Positions 11,664 to 24,238 of a stretch of DNA of 64,000 bases are shown here, in pieces (position 1 is the first letter of the stretch; every line of letters begins with the position of its first letter). Both the position numbers and the translations under genes were made by a program. The stretch comes from Avena insularis (lineage: Eukaryota > Streptophyta > Magnoliopsida > Poales > Poaceae). The stretch covers positions 238,369,661 through 238,433,660 of the forward strand of contig CM042685.1 of the NCBI GenBank assembly GCA_023614405.1, in the 5' to 3' direction. Under the pieces are notes generated by a model. That model did not search any database. It saw only the letters and a list, made by a program, of their open reading frames with translations, and was not told the DNA's origin.

Positions 11664-14526
11664 GACTCTCCCCCTTAAAATAAACTTCGTCCTCGAAGTT
11701 CGCACAATCTTTCGTTTCGGAATGAGGAACTGTCTCGTTTTGGTTATGACATTTCTCAACTCCATGGTAACCTTAAATGTAAATAATTATATTATTCCAT
11801 ATCCAGATCCTTTCCTTGAATTCTGACCGTACTTGGCAATCTCCAACTGGTTGTCTCCAATATTCCAAAGTTCCTTTTACTTTACTCCCTTAGGGATATG
11901 TCCTTATTATGAACTTCTTAAATTGGGGTCTCTTCTTTAGTTTATTATTCTTATTAGATATCCTAATCCGACTCCTTAACTTGATCATCGAACTTCCTTA
12001 CTATATTATGCAAAGCCTAGGAAGTCTCACTAAAACAGGTTTTAAACTTTATTAGTCAATAGTGTGGTCAAAAGACTAATCTTTGATTTATCACTGTATG
12101 AGTTGTACTGGTGATCCTTCCTAGATTGGAATTGAACTCATTTAGTCCATACCCATTGGAATTTCTTGTTCCTCTATACTTGTCAATTAGATGTGCTTTG
12201 TTCCTTCTTAAGCATCATTTAAGAGTTGTTTTTATTAGAACAAGTCTATTGGAATTAGTCTATTCTGCCACCTTCAAGCTTTTACCTTATCAGGCTTTTA
12301 GACAATCTTTTGTTATTATCTATAGTACTTCTTCAACTTCCATTTATTAATTGCCTTAAGATTTGAGCACTACTACCTTTAAATAAACTTCGATCTTTCA
12401 TCTAGAGATACTTCAGAGATTACTTTTCTGATGATTTTCTTTTAAGCTTATGAAAATAAGGCTTGCTATTGTTGTAGGTTAGTATTTCTTCTCCAAACTT
12501 TACTCGAAAAGTCAAATAATGTTACTTTCATTTCTAATGTTTACTCTCCCCCTTAGGTTTTACTAATAGTCTTCAAACTGTCTATTTAATGTTTATTGAC
12601 TTTATAATTAAAATGTTGGTCTCTATCAAGCTTATATTCTACCTAGTTAGGTTCTTATGAAAGATTGTACGGTGTATCCACACAATTGTGGATCTCCGAA
12701 GTGAATCTTTCAGCATTATTTGTCTTACTTACTATTTGGACATTTTCGCTTAGATAGATCTGATTTCGCGAAGCGCCTCGAAAGACGATCGCTTTAATTT
12801 TATACTCATTTATGTCTTAATTAACTTAGGACAAATTGTATGCTCTTTATGCAACCATTAAGATGATCTGGTTAACTATGTCAACCAACACCGGTTGCGG
12901 ACAAGATACCAACTGTGAATCAGAATACCGACTATGGATCAAATATTAGCTGCGGATAATTACCAGCTGCGAACCATCCTAGGGTGTATGTATTACCCTA
13001 CGGCTTCCAACATCCTTATGGCATTTTCTCTGAACTGTCAGAGCTTGAATACCATTTTTCTCCGAAACTTCGTGTTTACATTTATTCATGATACTTCCAT
13101 GAACTTGGTACTACTACTCCATTAACTTCTTAGCAACATTACCTACCTTGAATGAACTTTAATTTTATTACCTATTCTGGGTGAAATTAATTTCATCACT
13201 CCTTGTTGCTCCTTATATTTCCTACACTAACCTTCCTTCTTATTGCTGACTAACAATGATCTGAACTTGATCCATCCTTCCAATTGGATTGACATTCCTC
13301 ATACTTGGCTTTACCCTTCATGTAGGTCTTCATCTTGGTCTTTGGAACTCGTCACTCCCTTACATGAATTCCCATTCCTATCTAGGTCTATAACATCAAG
13401 TAATAACTAGATGTTGCAACATGCATTTGCACACCAAGTCAAACTTCATGTACAGATCTAGTCAATCAAGAAGATCCAAGAAAAACAAATAAATCCAAAT
13501 GTGGTATAGATAACACACAATATTCTAAGCCCAGAATATAGTAGTTGAGTATAATATCTCTAGAATTCAGGCTTAGTTGTGTAGTATATGACACCTCCTC
13601 ATATAGGTTTACATTGTGATACTTAGCACTTAGGGTCAAACTATTCTTTGCCTCATAATTTACCAAGATTACTCAATTGCAAGAGGATAATGTTAAGCAA
13701 AGTGGTCTCAATTTGGTTTTGACTAACCTTTTAGTCTCACTTTTAGAAGGATTAACAATAACCAACCGTTCCTTATTAGTAAAATAACCTCACATGATCT
13801 CTCGAAAAGACTAACAATATTCTATGTACTACTTTAAACCAAAGATTATTTGAATTTTCTAGTACTTATGACTTTTATCATAGTTCTACCATGTTATTTT
13901 CTTACTTCTACCTCAAGATAATGTACTAATTACCCATCATATTTATACTCTCATCATGGTTTCGGAGCTAATCTCACCATGATCTTATTATGTTTTACAT
14001 GTACATCATGATTTAAGAGTTAATCTAGCCATGATGACTTTGTTTCACATAGTACTACCATTGATTATTAACATGATTCCACTTCATCACATAGAATTCT
14101 CAAATGAATCCCACATGATTACTACTCATTACATCAACATTTATCCTAGAGATATTCATCATGTTGTCTTTGGTTATCAACTAACCATAAGATTCTATTG
14201 TCTTACATGAATTCTAGGGTTAGACTATGCCATTGAGACTACTTCAATTGATGTCTTACACTTTCCTAATGTATCTTGGTGGTTTATGTCTCCCTCGGAA
14301 GACACTAAAGAGCACTATACTTGAGAAAAGATAAAATATTTACTCCCAAGAAAGAATGACTTAAGCATCTGACTTAGGTGTGACAAGGTTATCCTCAAGT
14401 GGATACTCATCAAGTCATAAGAATATTTGGTTTAGATGAGATGGCTCCTATAGTCACTATCCAACCTACAGATATTCCTAAAAGGGTTTTAATCCTAAGG
14501 TCAAAGCATATGCTCTGGATACCAAC
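11664..14526 (-). other. Noncoding interior of element E
   Basis: This is the whole internal domain, 2.86 kb, AT-rich, with stops in all frames and no ORF with a recognisable motif. The minus strand near 11664-11690 has TTTTAAGGGGGAGAG, the polypurine tract, just before the LTR start. No gag, protease, RT or integrase remnant was seen, so it is not simply a decayed autonomous element that still shows its domains. Confidence 0.75.
14512..14524 (-). other. Primer binding site of element E (tRNA-iMet type)
   Basis: The minus strand reads TGGTATCCAGAGC, which is the tRNA-iMet primer complement TGGTATCAGAGC with one extra C. It lies two bases inside the LTR end at 14527. It is decisive for the orientation of E. 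Confidence 0.75.
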
Positions 14527-15643
14527 TTCGGTGACCCAACATACCACTGCATGATGTAGTACACTATAGTCGTTGACATAACACCAATGAAACACCGTTC
14601 ACTAGTATTACATCCCTCAGAGTACAACAGAAACACATCAGGTCCAAGACATGACTATAGGTTACAACTCAGCTCTTTACACAAGATCCAGAGAACACTC
14701 TAGGTTAAAGAGAGAGAAAGAAACTTCTTACAAAGAAAAATCAGAAATAAACAACTCATAACTATTATGCTAATAAAATTAGCATCTAACTATTTGGCTT
14801 GTATTGCTGCTATTGCAGTACTCTACAGAAGTAGGTTCTATGGCTAGAGATTCTATTCTTATCTAATCCGCAACTTCGTCTTCACTTGAGTTGATATATA
14901 TGATGACTTCCTTGACTTTGTTGAAGAGCCTTAGCTTTTAATGATGATTCCTGGAGCATAACTTGATGTAGACATTGTCTACACTGGCTTTAGAACCTAG
15001 CAAGGGTTAAGAAGATACTTTGAGTACGAGCGTACTCAGCAAGTCCACTAGAAAGGGAGTGTTTGATGCACTATATCTATAGCCACAGACCATAGGTCAT
15101 AGGCAATGCAAGTTTTCGTAAACATTTCTTCAAAGGTTGCTTTTATTCTGAAAAGCTATGTCCGTCAGCCTTCACGGGTTTACCAGAACTTTCATGGAGT
15201 TCCTTTCCCGCTGCGTTCGCAGCTCCTTCCCGGAACAGGGAGTAACAAGTTACAGTTCTTACACTCTGCAGAGGTGCGTTACCTGACCCATGAGAGATCT
15301 TAGCTTTGTTGCACATCCGAGTTGCATTCTCGTCCACACTTCCTTGGTGTGGGGCCCAGACTAAGATCCAAGCCAATCACTGCCCTCTTCGCGACCTCAT
15401 ATGTCTGCATGATCCTTCGGGGCAGGCTCACCTCTATTAGTCCCCTTTCGGGAAGGCTATAACCATGATGAGTTCCCGAAGACTCTATGACCTGGTGCTG
15501 CCCTCGCAAGTTCCATATTAAATGGTCCATCACCTAAGCACCATCCATAGATAATCTAGACACGAAAAGTGTGGGGCGTAAGGGTGCCCACCCATATGTT
15601 GGATCCACACAAGGAATCACAACGTCACGTTAAGGTCGTCTTG
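14527..15643 (-). repeat. 5' LTR of element E, first part
   Basis: It aligns almost base for base with 4487-5606. It ends at TCTTG (15639-15643), the left target duplication of the solo LTR. The terminal TG is mutated to TT at 14527-14528. Confidence 0.9.
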
Positions 15644-18600
15644 TGCGGTGACCCAGCATACCACTGCATGATGTAGTATACTATAGTCGTGGACATAACA
15701 CCAATGAAACACCGTTCACTAGTATTACATCCCTCAGAATGGCATAACAGAAACATAGCGGGTCCAATACATGGCTAAAGGTTACAACTCACTCTTTACA
15801 TAAGATCCAGAGAATACTCTAGGTTTAAGATATAGAAAGAACTTCTGATGAAGAATCAAGGATAAACAACACAAAAACAATTATATTACTAGAACTAATA
15901 TTTTAACTACGGTTTTGGTGTTGCGGCTTTTGCAACGCACCATAGAGATAGGTTCTTTGGTTAGAGATTATATTACTATCTAATTAGTAACTTTGTCTTC
16001 ACTTGAGTTGAGGTATATGTTGTCTTCCTTGTCTTTATTGAAAAATCTTTAGCTGAGCAAGATAAGGCCTGGAGCATAACTTGATGTGGTTGTTGTCTAC
16101 TCCGGCTTCAGAATCTAGCAAGGGTTAAGAAGATACTTTGAGTACGAGCGTACTTAGCAAATTCACTAGAAAAGGAGTGTTTGATGCACTATAACTACAG
16201 CCACAGACCATAGGTCATAGGCGATGCAAGTTTTCATAAACATTTCTTCAAAGGTTGCTTTTATTCTGAAAAGCTATGTCCGTCAGCCTTCACGGGTTTA
16301 CTAGAACCTTCATGGGGTTCCTTTTCCACCACGTTCGCAGCTCCTTCCCGGAACACGGAGTAACAAGTTATAGTTCTTACACTCTGCAGAGGTGCGTTTA
16401 CTTTACCCATGAGAGATCAACTCTTTGTTGCACAACCGGGCAGCTTATTCCCGTCCACAATTTCATGATGTGGGGCCCAGAAGATGATCCAAGCCAATCA
16501 CTGCCCCCTTCGCGACCCCGCATGCCTCCTTGGTGTACACCATGCCCACATAATGAATTATGGCAATGGTTTGTACAAACCGTTAGATGCCAGAACTATC
16601 GTGGGACGTTGAGGGTTCCCACCCATATGCTGCATATCCTCTACGAATTACCAATTATTATGCATGCTACGAGGATAGCAGCCACGACCTGCACATCCGG
16701 CTTTATGCGAGAGGAAGAAGATACAGCTGACTTCTCCGTACCATTCCAAATCTCATGGTTAACGCGTGATATACGGCGCAAGAATCACTGGCGACATTGG
16801 TTGTCAAGTCCTAGGTAATATGTTCCTTTACCACTGGAACTTTCATAGTAGATTATTACCTTATGGTAATAAACCTATAATCATATTATTATGAAAATAG
16901 TGTTTTCGGACCTTTTTCAAATGCAGGTGATGACAACACTGGATTTGTAAAATACTCTGCAGAAAATAATCAAAGGACATGAGCAAGTGTGAACTTGCCT
17001 TTTGTGATTGCAAGATTATGCACTCACGGTCTTCGGGTCAGTATAAGATCCAAAATCTGAAATCAGCATCATTGATCCGGTAAGGACTAATGTTTAAAGA
17101 AGCAATATGCTTTTATGCATAAGAAATGTGATGCACGTTCTAAACGCAAATCCCGGGGATAACATGGTTCTAGGGTTTGGATTCCAGAAATGGTTACTTT
17201 AAAATGTGTGGTTCTTTTAGATAAGTTTCACAATTGTGCTTCTATTAAGGTTTATGAGTGGTTGTGAACAACTCATATGTAGAAGTAAAATATATATACT
17301 TTGGACATACTAGTCAAGATTGCTTATACAAGAGTGCTTGTTTGAAGTGGCAAAAAGAATAACCTTCAAAGAAAAGGTTTCTCTTACAAGGTCTAAACAA
17401 ATTTTGTGGTTAGTTAGTGGTGGTTGATGTTATTTGTTTTGATTAAATGGTTTGGCTTGAGTTGCTTTATGGATTAACTACTTTAGACCAAAGTTAACTA
17501 TAAATATATAATAAGGCTTATAGTGTTATATTAAGATTCTGTAGACTAAAGTTAACTTTAAAATATAGATAGTTTTGAAAGTATCGTACTTATACATTGG
17601 TATTTTGTATATTTGAAATATGTCCTTTAAGTTACTTAAGAATGTTTATTCTGTTACTTGAGCAATGGTTTCTTGGTTTGGGTATGGGGTAATATCATTT
17701 ATCTTTTATAGATAAGTGAGTATAGTTTATAAACCCAACATAATGTTACTTTAACTCACTTATGGATTTGTATAGTGTTGTAGTAGTTTTTGTAATTTGG
17801 TGATTAATATGGTTTAGAAAATATTTGATTGTTTACAAGTTGTTCTTGAGGGATTTATTATTAGTGGAATTCTTTTTAGAGATAGTCTTCATTTAAGGTT
17901 GAGGATTCTTCTAAAATAAGAGTATTTATAATGTTTTAAACCATTGTGGTATTAGATTATTAATATTTGAGACTAATACTATTTATTAGACTTATTTAAC
18001 TCATTATAGGAATATTAATAAGTTTTATTGATCTTTATATGAATTATAAATGAAGTAATAAGGTTTAAATTTGAGTTATTAAAATATTTGAATTTTTATT
18101 TAATTCAAAAGTATAATATTAGATTTTTATCATGTAGATATTATTTTTGTGATCATTTTGGTATATGTGATTAATAAATAATAGGATATGATTTTTTTAT
18201 ATTTCTTATTACTTAATAAATAATAAATATTTAATTAAGTGAACTAATGATACATGATTATAGTTTTAAATTAGAATTCTTATTTTTCTAAGATTTTTAG
18301 TATTTTATTTATATTATTAACATTTATCATTTTAAAAATATGAATTATCAAAGTTTTATTACTTATAAAACCTTTATTAAATAACATTTATTTAAATAAT
18401 AATCCTAATAATATTTGATAATAGTTTTTAGTTGTAGATTTTATTTTTCTGAAAATTTTCATATATTATACATATTTTTCTGAATTATAAATAAAAAGTT
18501 ATTAATTAAACAAGATTTAATTATTTATTTGATTTCTGGAATATTATTAATTGGATTATAACATTTTATTTATTTCCTAACAGAAAAATACTTTTTACAC

Positions 18601-21600
18601 CACGACCAGAGCTAGTCCCAGTCACTGATCTGTGGGCCATTGTCCACCTCAGCTCTCAGGTTAAAAGAATTACATTTGTTACCGATTGGTTATCTACCCC
18701 AGTCAATGACATATGGGCCCTGGGCCACGTCACTTGCCACGTTAGCAAAGACCAGTCAAACTAGCTGACGTGGTGCGATCATGACACAAGGATGGTGTCA
18801 GCACCACCACCGCCGCTGGAGGTTGGTCGCCGGCGATGATCTACTGCACCCCCGCAAGCTAACTAGGTCTAGTTCGAATCAACGCAACCTACTGAACCGA
18901 ATAGTGGCAGCGCCGCTCGGAAATGGTCATCGGAGCTTCAGCTCCGACGAGCTCCGATGGTGGCATGTGATGAAACGACGATTAACAACGATATCCAATG
19001 ATTAAACGTTACTGGGAAGTTCAGGAACTCACCCTGATGATGATTGAGTGGTCGGCGAGGACAGGCGCGGTCGGGATTGAGCTCCCCAACGAGGATTCCG
19101 ACGAACTGCAGCGAAGGGGAATGACCAAATTCACCCGCTCGAGTGCTCCCCTTGATGCAAGCTTCTATCCAGAGGATCTACGGAGGCTGGCGCTTCTCCA
19201 TGACGGCTCAGAATGGTGTGGGGAGGCGTGGTTCGATGGCGAGGAGTGGCTCCGGCGAGCTAGGGTTCAGTTTCGCTCGTATCTGAGAGGATAAGGAGGG
19301 ATTGGGGATAGGGATTGAGACGATGCGTCGCGGTGGCCTTCTTATCCCCTCCTGGCAACGGCGGTGAGTATCTTGGCGCAACAACGACGATGACGGCATC
19401 GGGCGGCGACGAGCTCCGCCAGCGAGCTGCCTGTGTGCGTGACGGTGATGACGACATGTTGTTTTGCGCATAACCCCCTGGCGTTTCTTTCTTCTCAACC
19501 CACAGTACTTTCGTGACCCCACTCGTCAGTCACAGATGGAAACGAGCTGGGCTCGGTGCTGGGCTTTTGTAAATTTGCATATGGCGTCGAGATAAGTATA
19601 GGTGTTAGGCCACGACAGTAATTTTTTATTTGTTTTACCTTTTTCTATTTTCTGTTTTCCTATTCAGATTTGAATTTGATTTATATTTTGAACTTTTCTT
19701 TGTAGGATTTATTTGCTGGATAATTGCAATAATACTAGAATATTTTTAGTATCATTTGTGAAGTTTTATGATATAATCTTTTTATATTTCTTTTATTTTC
19801 TCAATTTGAACCCCTTTAATAATTTGTAGAAGCTTTTCTTATTATTTCCCTTTCATCTTTTAATCATGGATTTATTAGATGATATATTCTTATTTGTTTA
19901 TAAATTTAACTCTACTTGGCTCATAGTTTGTATAGAAACCTTTATATGTATGATGATTCTATACCATTATTTGATGCATGAAATATAAAAGACATTGATA
20001 TGGTTATTACTACTCCCGTTAATTTGGAAGATGACATGTATATCTTCTAATATGATAAACAAAGAAGTTTAAGGTTTTGAATTATAAATATTTACCCTAG
20101 GGTTTAGGGTTTTTAGTATACTTAGATTCCTTTATGGATATGAGTCAAGATTTAATGACTAAACATATTGTCTTATGTTTATGATATTTGATGACATCAC
20201 CTTTTATAATAGAAAGTTATAATTAGAATGTTTCATGGAAAGGAATTGATAAAGATACTCCTAAGCACATATAATTATGATAATTGGAATAAACAGAGAT
20301 GTGCTTATGTGATTTGCTATAGGAAAATGTTCCTATAAAGTGATATGGACATGAGATGGAGAATTCTTAATATAAAATGGATATTATACTTGATTTTAAG
20401 ATTTAGGGTTGATTGTTTACCAAGAATTATTATCTTCCATAATTCATAACTCTAGACTTCTTATTAAGGAATTCCTTTCCTAGATATACTACCTTTTTCC
20501 TGTCTATCATTATAATTAATATGATGAGTTTTAATTAACCTTCTAAACTCATGGATGATTCAAATGAGTTTGATACAAAAATATTTCACAACTTCCTCAT
20601 ATCCTTGCTTGGTTGTATTTACTACTCTACTGTTGATAACTTTCCATCCAACAAAATAGTTCCTTAAAAATCTACTCAAAATCTTCCTTAATCATTCATT
20701 ACTAATGTATCTCTAATAGTTATATGCATCCAACTACCTTTCTCTAAAGTTGGCTATCCTTTAAGATGAATAACACCACTTCTATAACTCTATGCTATAC
20801 TAGCTTTAATTGGATAATATCATCCTATATTCACTTAACTCTTATGACTTACACTTCAATTCCTAAATTATATTTATGTGGGTTGCAAAGGCTTCTCTAG
20901 AATCACTTATCTTTTCTAAGGTTCCACTCATGTTCTACCCACCAGTATTACCTTACTAAATATAAGCATTTCATGTTGGTGGTCAAAACATTACCATTAT
21001 AATACTTTAATCATTTATTATTGAAGTTCTTAGTTGGCTAAGCAGGGTCTTATAAATCCTACCTTTGATTGTCTGGAAATTATCTTCTTAGTATTTTATA
21101 TTGGATTAGGTTATTAATGGACTGTGCCCTCATTAGAAGATTTGAATAGATGTTCTGATAAGATCAAATAATAGACCAAATATTAATCGTTAAAGAAGTT
21201 GTGAATCAATGGGCAATTATCCAACATTGATGAACAACAGATATTGAGATAAGTTCCATAAAGATTCTGTAGAAAGAAGAATATATATACGTATAGTGGA
21301 TGATCTTGAATTAATCTCCTTCCAACTCCAACTCATCAAAAGTGTTTTAGGATTAAGTGTTACTATGATTCTCAGAATGTATGCAGATGGAATTTAAGAT
21401 ACAATGGTTACATTCTTATTATTGGTTTTATATCTTTAACTAGTATTTATGAGTGGTTATAATGAATACTATAAGATGATCACCAATGATCAAATATAAT
21501 TCACATTATATTAAGGTTTAACTTATGGTATATTTTGATATACCCTTAGATCAAATCTCTCCTTAAACGAGACTTTAACAAAGGTCTTATTGAAACTTAT

Positions 21601-21768
21601 CACGGTCAACTTGATGATCTACTTTAATTCCATCAAGCTAAAAGAAGCTTCAATCACTTTGACAAGTTTTGTTTAAAAGCGCAAAAATTACTCGGATTTT
21701 CTATGCATGAAGGCAATGCACACATCTGGGTTCAACTTATTTCTAGGCTCTAATGTTGGAATGTTACA
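15644..21768 (-). mobile_element. Solo LTR of the E family, inserted in E's own LTR
   Basis: This 6125-bp block begins TGCGGTGACC and ends GGAATGTTACA (plus-strand reading), and is flanked by TCTTG at 15639-15643 and 21769-21773. It aligns end to end with the E LTR, including the GC-rich core (18590-19570), and has no primer site, tract or interior. It is thus the product of LTR-LTR recombination of a full element. It is visibly more diverged from the two E LTRs than they are from each other, so it belongs to another subfamily. The ORFs inside (for example 16276-16818) are not conserved and look like chance. Confidence 0.88.
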
Positions 21769-21773
21769 TCTTG

Positions 21774-23787
21774 CCTCCATACAAGAGGAAAAGGATACAG
21801 CTGACTTCTCCATCCCATTCCAAATCTCATGGTTAACGCGTAATATACGACGCAAGAATCACTAGCGACATTGGTTGTTAAGTCCTAGATGTTATGTTCC
21901 TTTACCACCAGAACTCTTATAGTAGGTTATTACCTCATGGTAAATAACCTATAATCACTTTATTATGAAAATAGTGTTTTCTGACCTTTTTCAAATGCAG
22001 GTGATGACAACACTGGATTTGCCAAATACTTTACTGAAAATAATCAAAGGACATGAGAAAGTGTGAACTTGCCTTTTGTGATTGCAAGATTATGCACTCA
22101 CGGTCTTCAAGACAATATAAGATCCAATATCTGAAAGCAACATCATTGGTCCAACCCCTACACCAGTAAGGACTAATGTTTAAAGAAGCAAGATGCTATG
22201 ATGCATAAATAATGTAATGCAATTTTGTAAACTCGAATCCCGGGGATAGCGTTGTTCTAGGGTTTGGATACTAGAGATGATGTCTTTGAAATGTGTTGTA
22301 CTTTTAGATGAGTTGTACACTTGTTCTTCTTATTAAGGCTTGTGAGTGTGTGTGAAACAATCATATAATTATAATATCATAAAATAGTAGGATACACACA
22401 AATGTGAGATACTACTCAAGATGGCTTATATAAGAGTTCTTGTTTGAAGTGGCAAAAAGAACAACATTTGAAGAAAAGATTTCTTTTCTAAGGTCTAAAC
22501 AACCTTTGTGGTTATTTGAGTCTGGTTGATGTTATTTGTACTTGCTTGAATAGTTTGGCTTAAGATGCTTCATAGCTTACCTAGTTCAGACCAAAGTTAA
22601 CTATAAAACATATAACAATGTTTATAGTGTTATAATTAGATTCCTGTAGACTAAAGTTAACTTTAAAACAAAGATAGTTTGAAAGTATAATGTTTATAAC
22701 CTTTGTACCTGGTGTACTTGGTAATGTTGCTTTAAGGTTACTTAAGAATGGTTATTCTTCTATTTAAGTAGTGATCTTTTAATTTTGTAGTGGAAATAGA
22801 TTTCTTGTTCCCTTATGAAGGTATAATTATGGTTTGTGGATAAATAAATAGTACTAGTGACTACTCATGAATTATTCTTGGATTTAGTTCATTATAAAGT
22901 TGTACTTGGTTGATATATTATTCTTGAATGTTCAATAATTATTAGAGATCTTTTTAAAATATAATTTATTCATATAGTAGAAGGATATTTCAATATAATG
23001 GTATTTCTAATGTTTTGAATCATTATAACTTACTAGTAATATTCAAGACTAATATTTATTTATTAGACTTGATTAACTAATTTTAGAAATATTAACAATT
23101 TTTTATTTATCCTTATATGAATTACCAATTAAGTAAATAAGTTTAAATTTGAGTTATTAACATGTTTTAGTTTTTATTTAACTCAAAAGTGGAATATTAG
23201 ATTTTTAACATGCAGATATTATTTTTGTGATCATTTTGGTATATTACATTTATTTTTGTGATTTATAAATAATAAGATATGATTTTTATAATATTTATTA
23301 CTTTATAAATACTTAATAATAACAAATACTTAATTAAGTTGAATTATAATGTATGATTGTAATTTTAAATTATAATTCTTATTTTTCTAAGATTTTTGGT
23401 ATTCTATTTCTATTTTTAACATTTACCATTATTAAAATTTGAATTATCAAATTTTTATTACTATTAAATCCTTTATTAAATAATATTTATTTAAATAATC
23501 ATCATAATAATATTGGATAATAAGTTTAAGTTGTAGATTGTATTTTTCTACAAATTTTCATATATTATACACATTTTTCTGAATTATTAATCAAAAGTTA
23601 TTAATTAAATAAGATTTAATCATTTATTTGATTTTTGGAATATTAATAATTGAGTTTATAACATTTTATTTATTTCTTAAACAGGAAATAACTTTTTACA
23701 CCACAACCACAGCTAGCCTAAGTCACTGACCAGTGGGCCAGTGGCCACCTCAGCGCATAGGTTAAAGAAAATGCATTTGTTACCGAC
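21774..23787 (-). repeat. 5' LTR of element E, second part
   Basis: It continues the LTR right after the solo-LTR target duplication, aligning with 5607-6831 and 7658-8406. It has the empty site for the Helitron-like insertion near 23034. Homology stops abruptly after TTACCGAC at 23787, where element F begins. Confidence 0.88.
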
Positions 23788-24168
23788 GAGAGGGAGAAGA
23801 GGGCCACCAGTCAGTGTCTCCAGTGAATGCCCAGAGAACCAGAAGAATAAGGAAATTGGCCAAGTGATGTGCAACAACTGCAAAGAGCTAGGCCATTATG
23901 TGGCAACTTGTCCACAAGAGCTACGTAAAGAACTCAAAGATATCGACTGTTTCAATTGCAAGAACCCATGACATTATGCAAGCAATTGTCCAGAAAAGAT
24001 GAAGACCAAGTTGAACAAGCCTATGGAGAAACTCAACCTTGGCCCATGAGTCAAGTGTGGAAACCAAGGACACAATGCAAGCGTTTGCTTAAGAGAAGTT
24101 TCCCCAGGATTCCAAGCAAGCCAACATGTAATTTAGTTGGAAAAATTTTAAGGGTGGTAGAACCCTAG
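23788..24168 (+). pseudogene. Element F gag C-terminus with CCHC zinc knuckles, fragment
   Basis: The open frame to 23971 holds CNNCKELGHYVATC, a complete CX2CX4HX4C knuckle (C codon at 23870). A second, CFNCKNP-stop-HYASNC, is broken by TGA at 23969-23971. A third, KCGNQGHNASVC, lies in the same frame beyond, with a further TGA where its first Cys would be. Such knuckles bind the element's RNA in the nucleocapsid part of Gag. The start of the 23741-23971 ORF lies in E's LTR and is not part of the gene. Gag lying only about 70 bases before the polypurine tract implies a parent that encoded gag only, or one with pol deleted. Confidence 0.75.
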
Positions 24169-24219
24169 TTGTTTGAGCCTACTTGTAACCCTAGCTTTCC
24201 CAAATCTCGGGACGAGATT

Positions 24220-24238
24220 TATTTTAAGGGTGGTAGCC
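24220..24238 (+). other. Polypurine tract of element F
   Basis: TTTTAAGGGTGGTAGCC directly precedes the LTR start TGTCACATCCC and follows a CGGGACGAGATTT segment typical of grass gypsy elements. It is the site where plus-strand DNA synthesis would be primed. Confidence 0.7.

Noticed and set aside
16276..16818. 180-residue ORF in the solo LTR
   Set aside because: The frame is not kept in the two other E LTRs; no domain.
20085..20120. Telomere-like CCCTAGGGTTTAGGGTTTTT
   Set aside because: Only about two imperfect units in AT-rich LTR sequence; not an interstitial telomere array.
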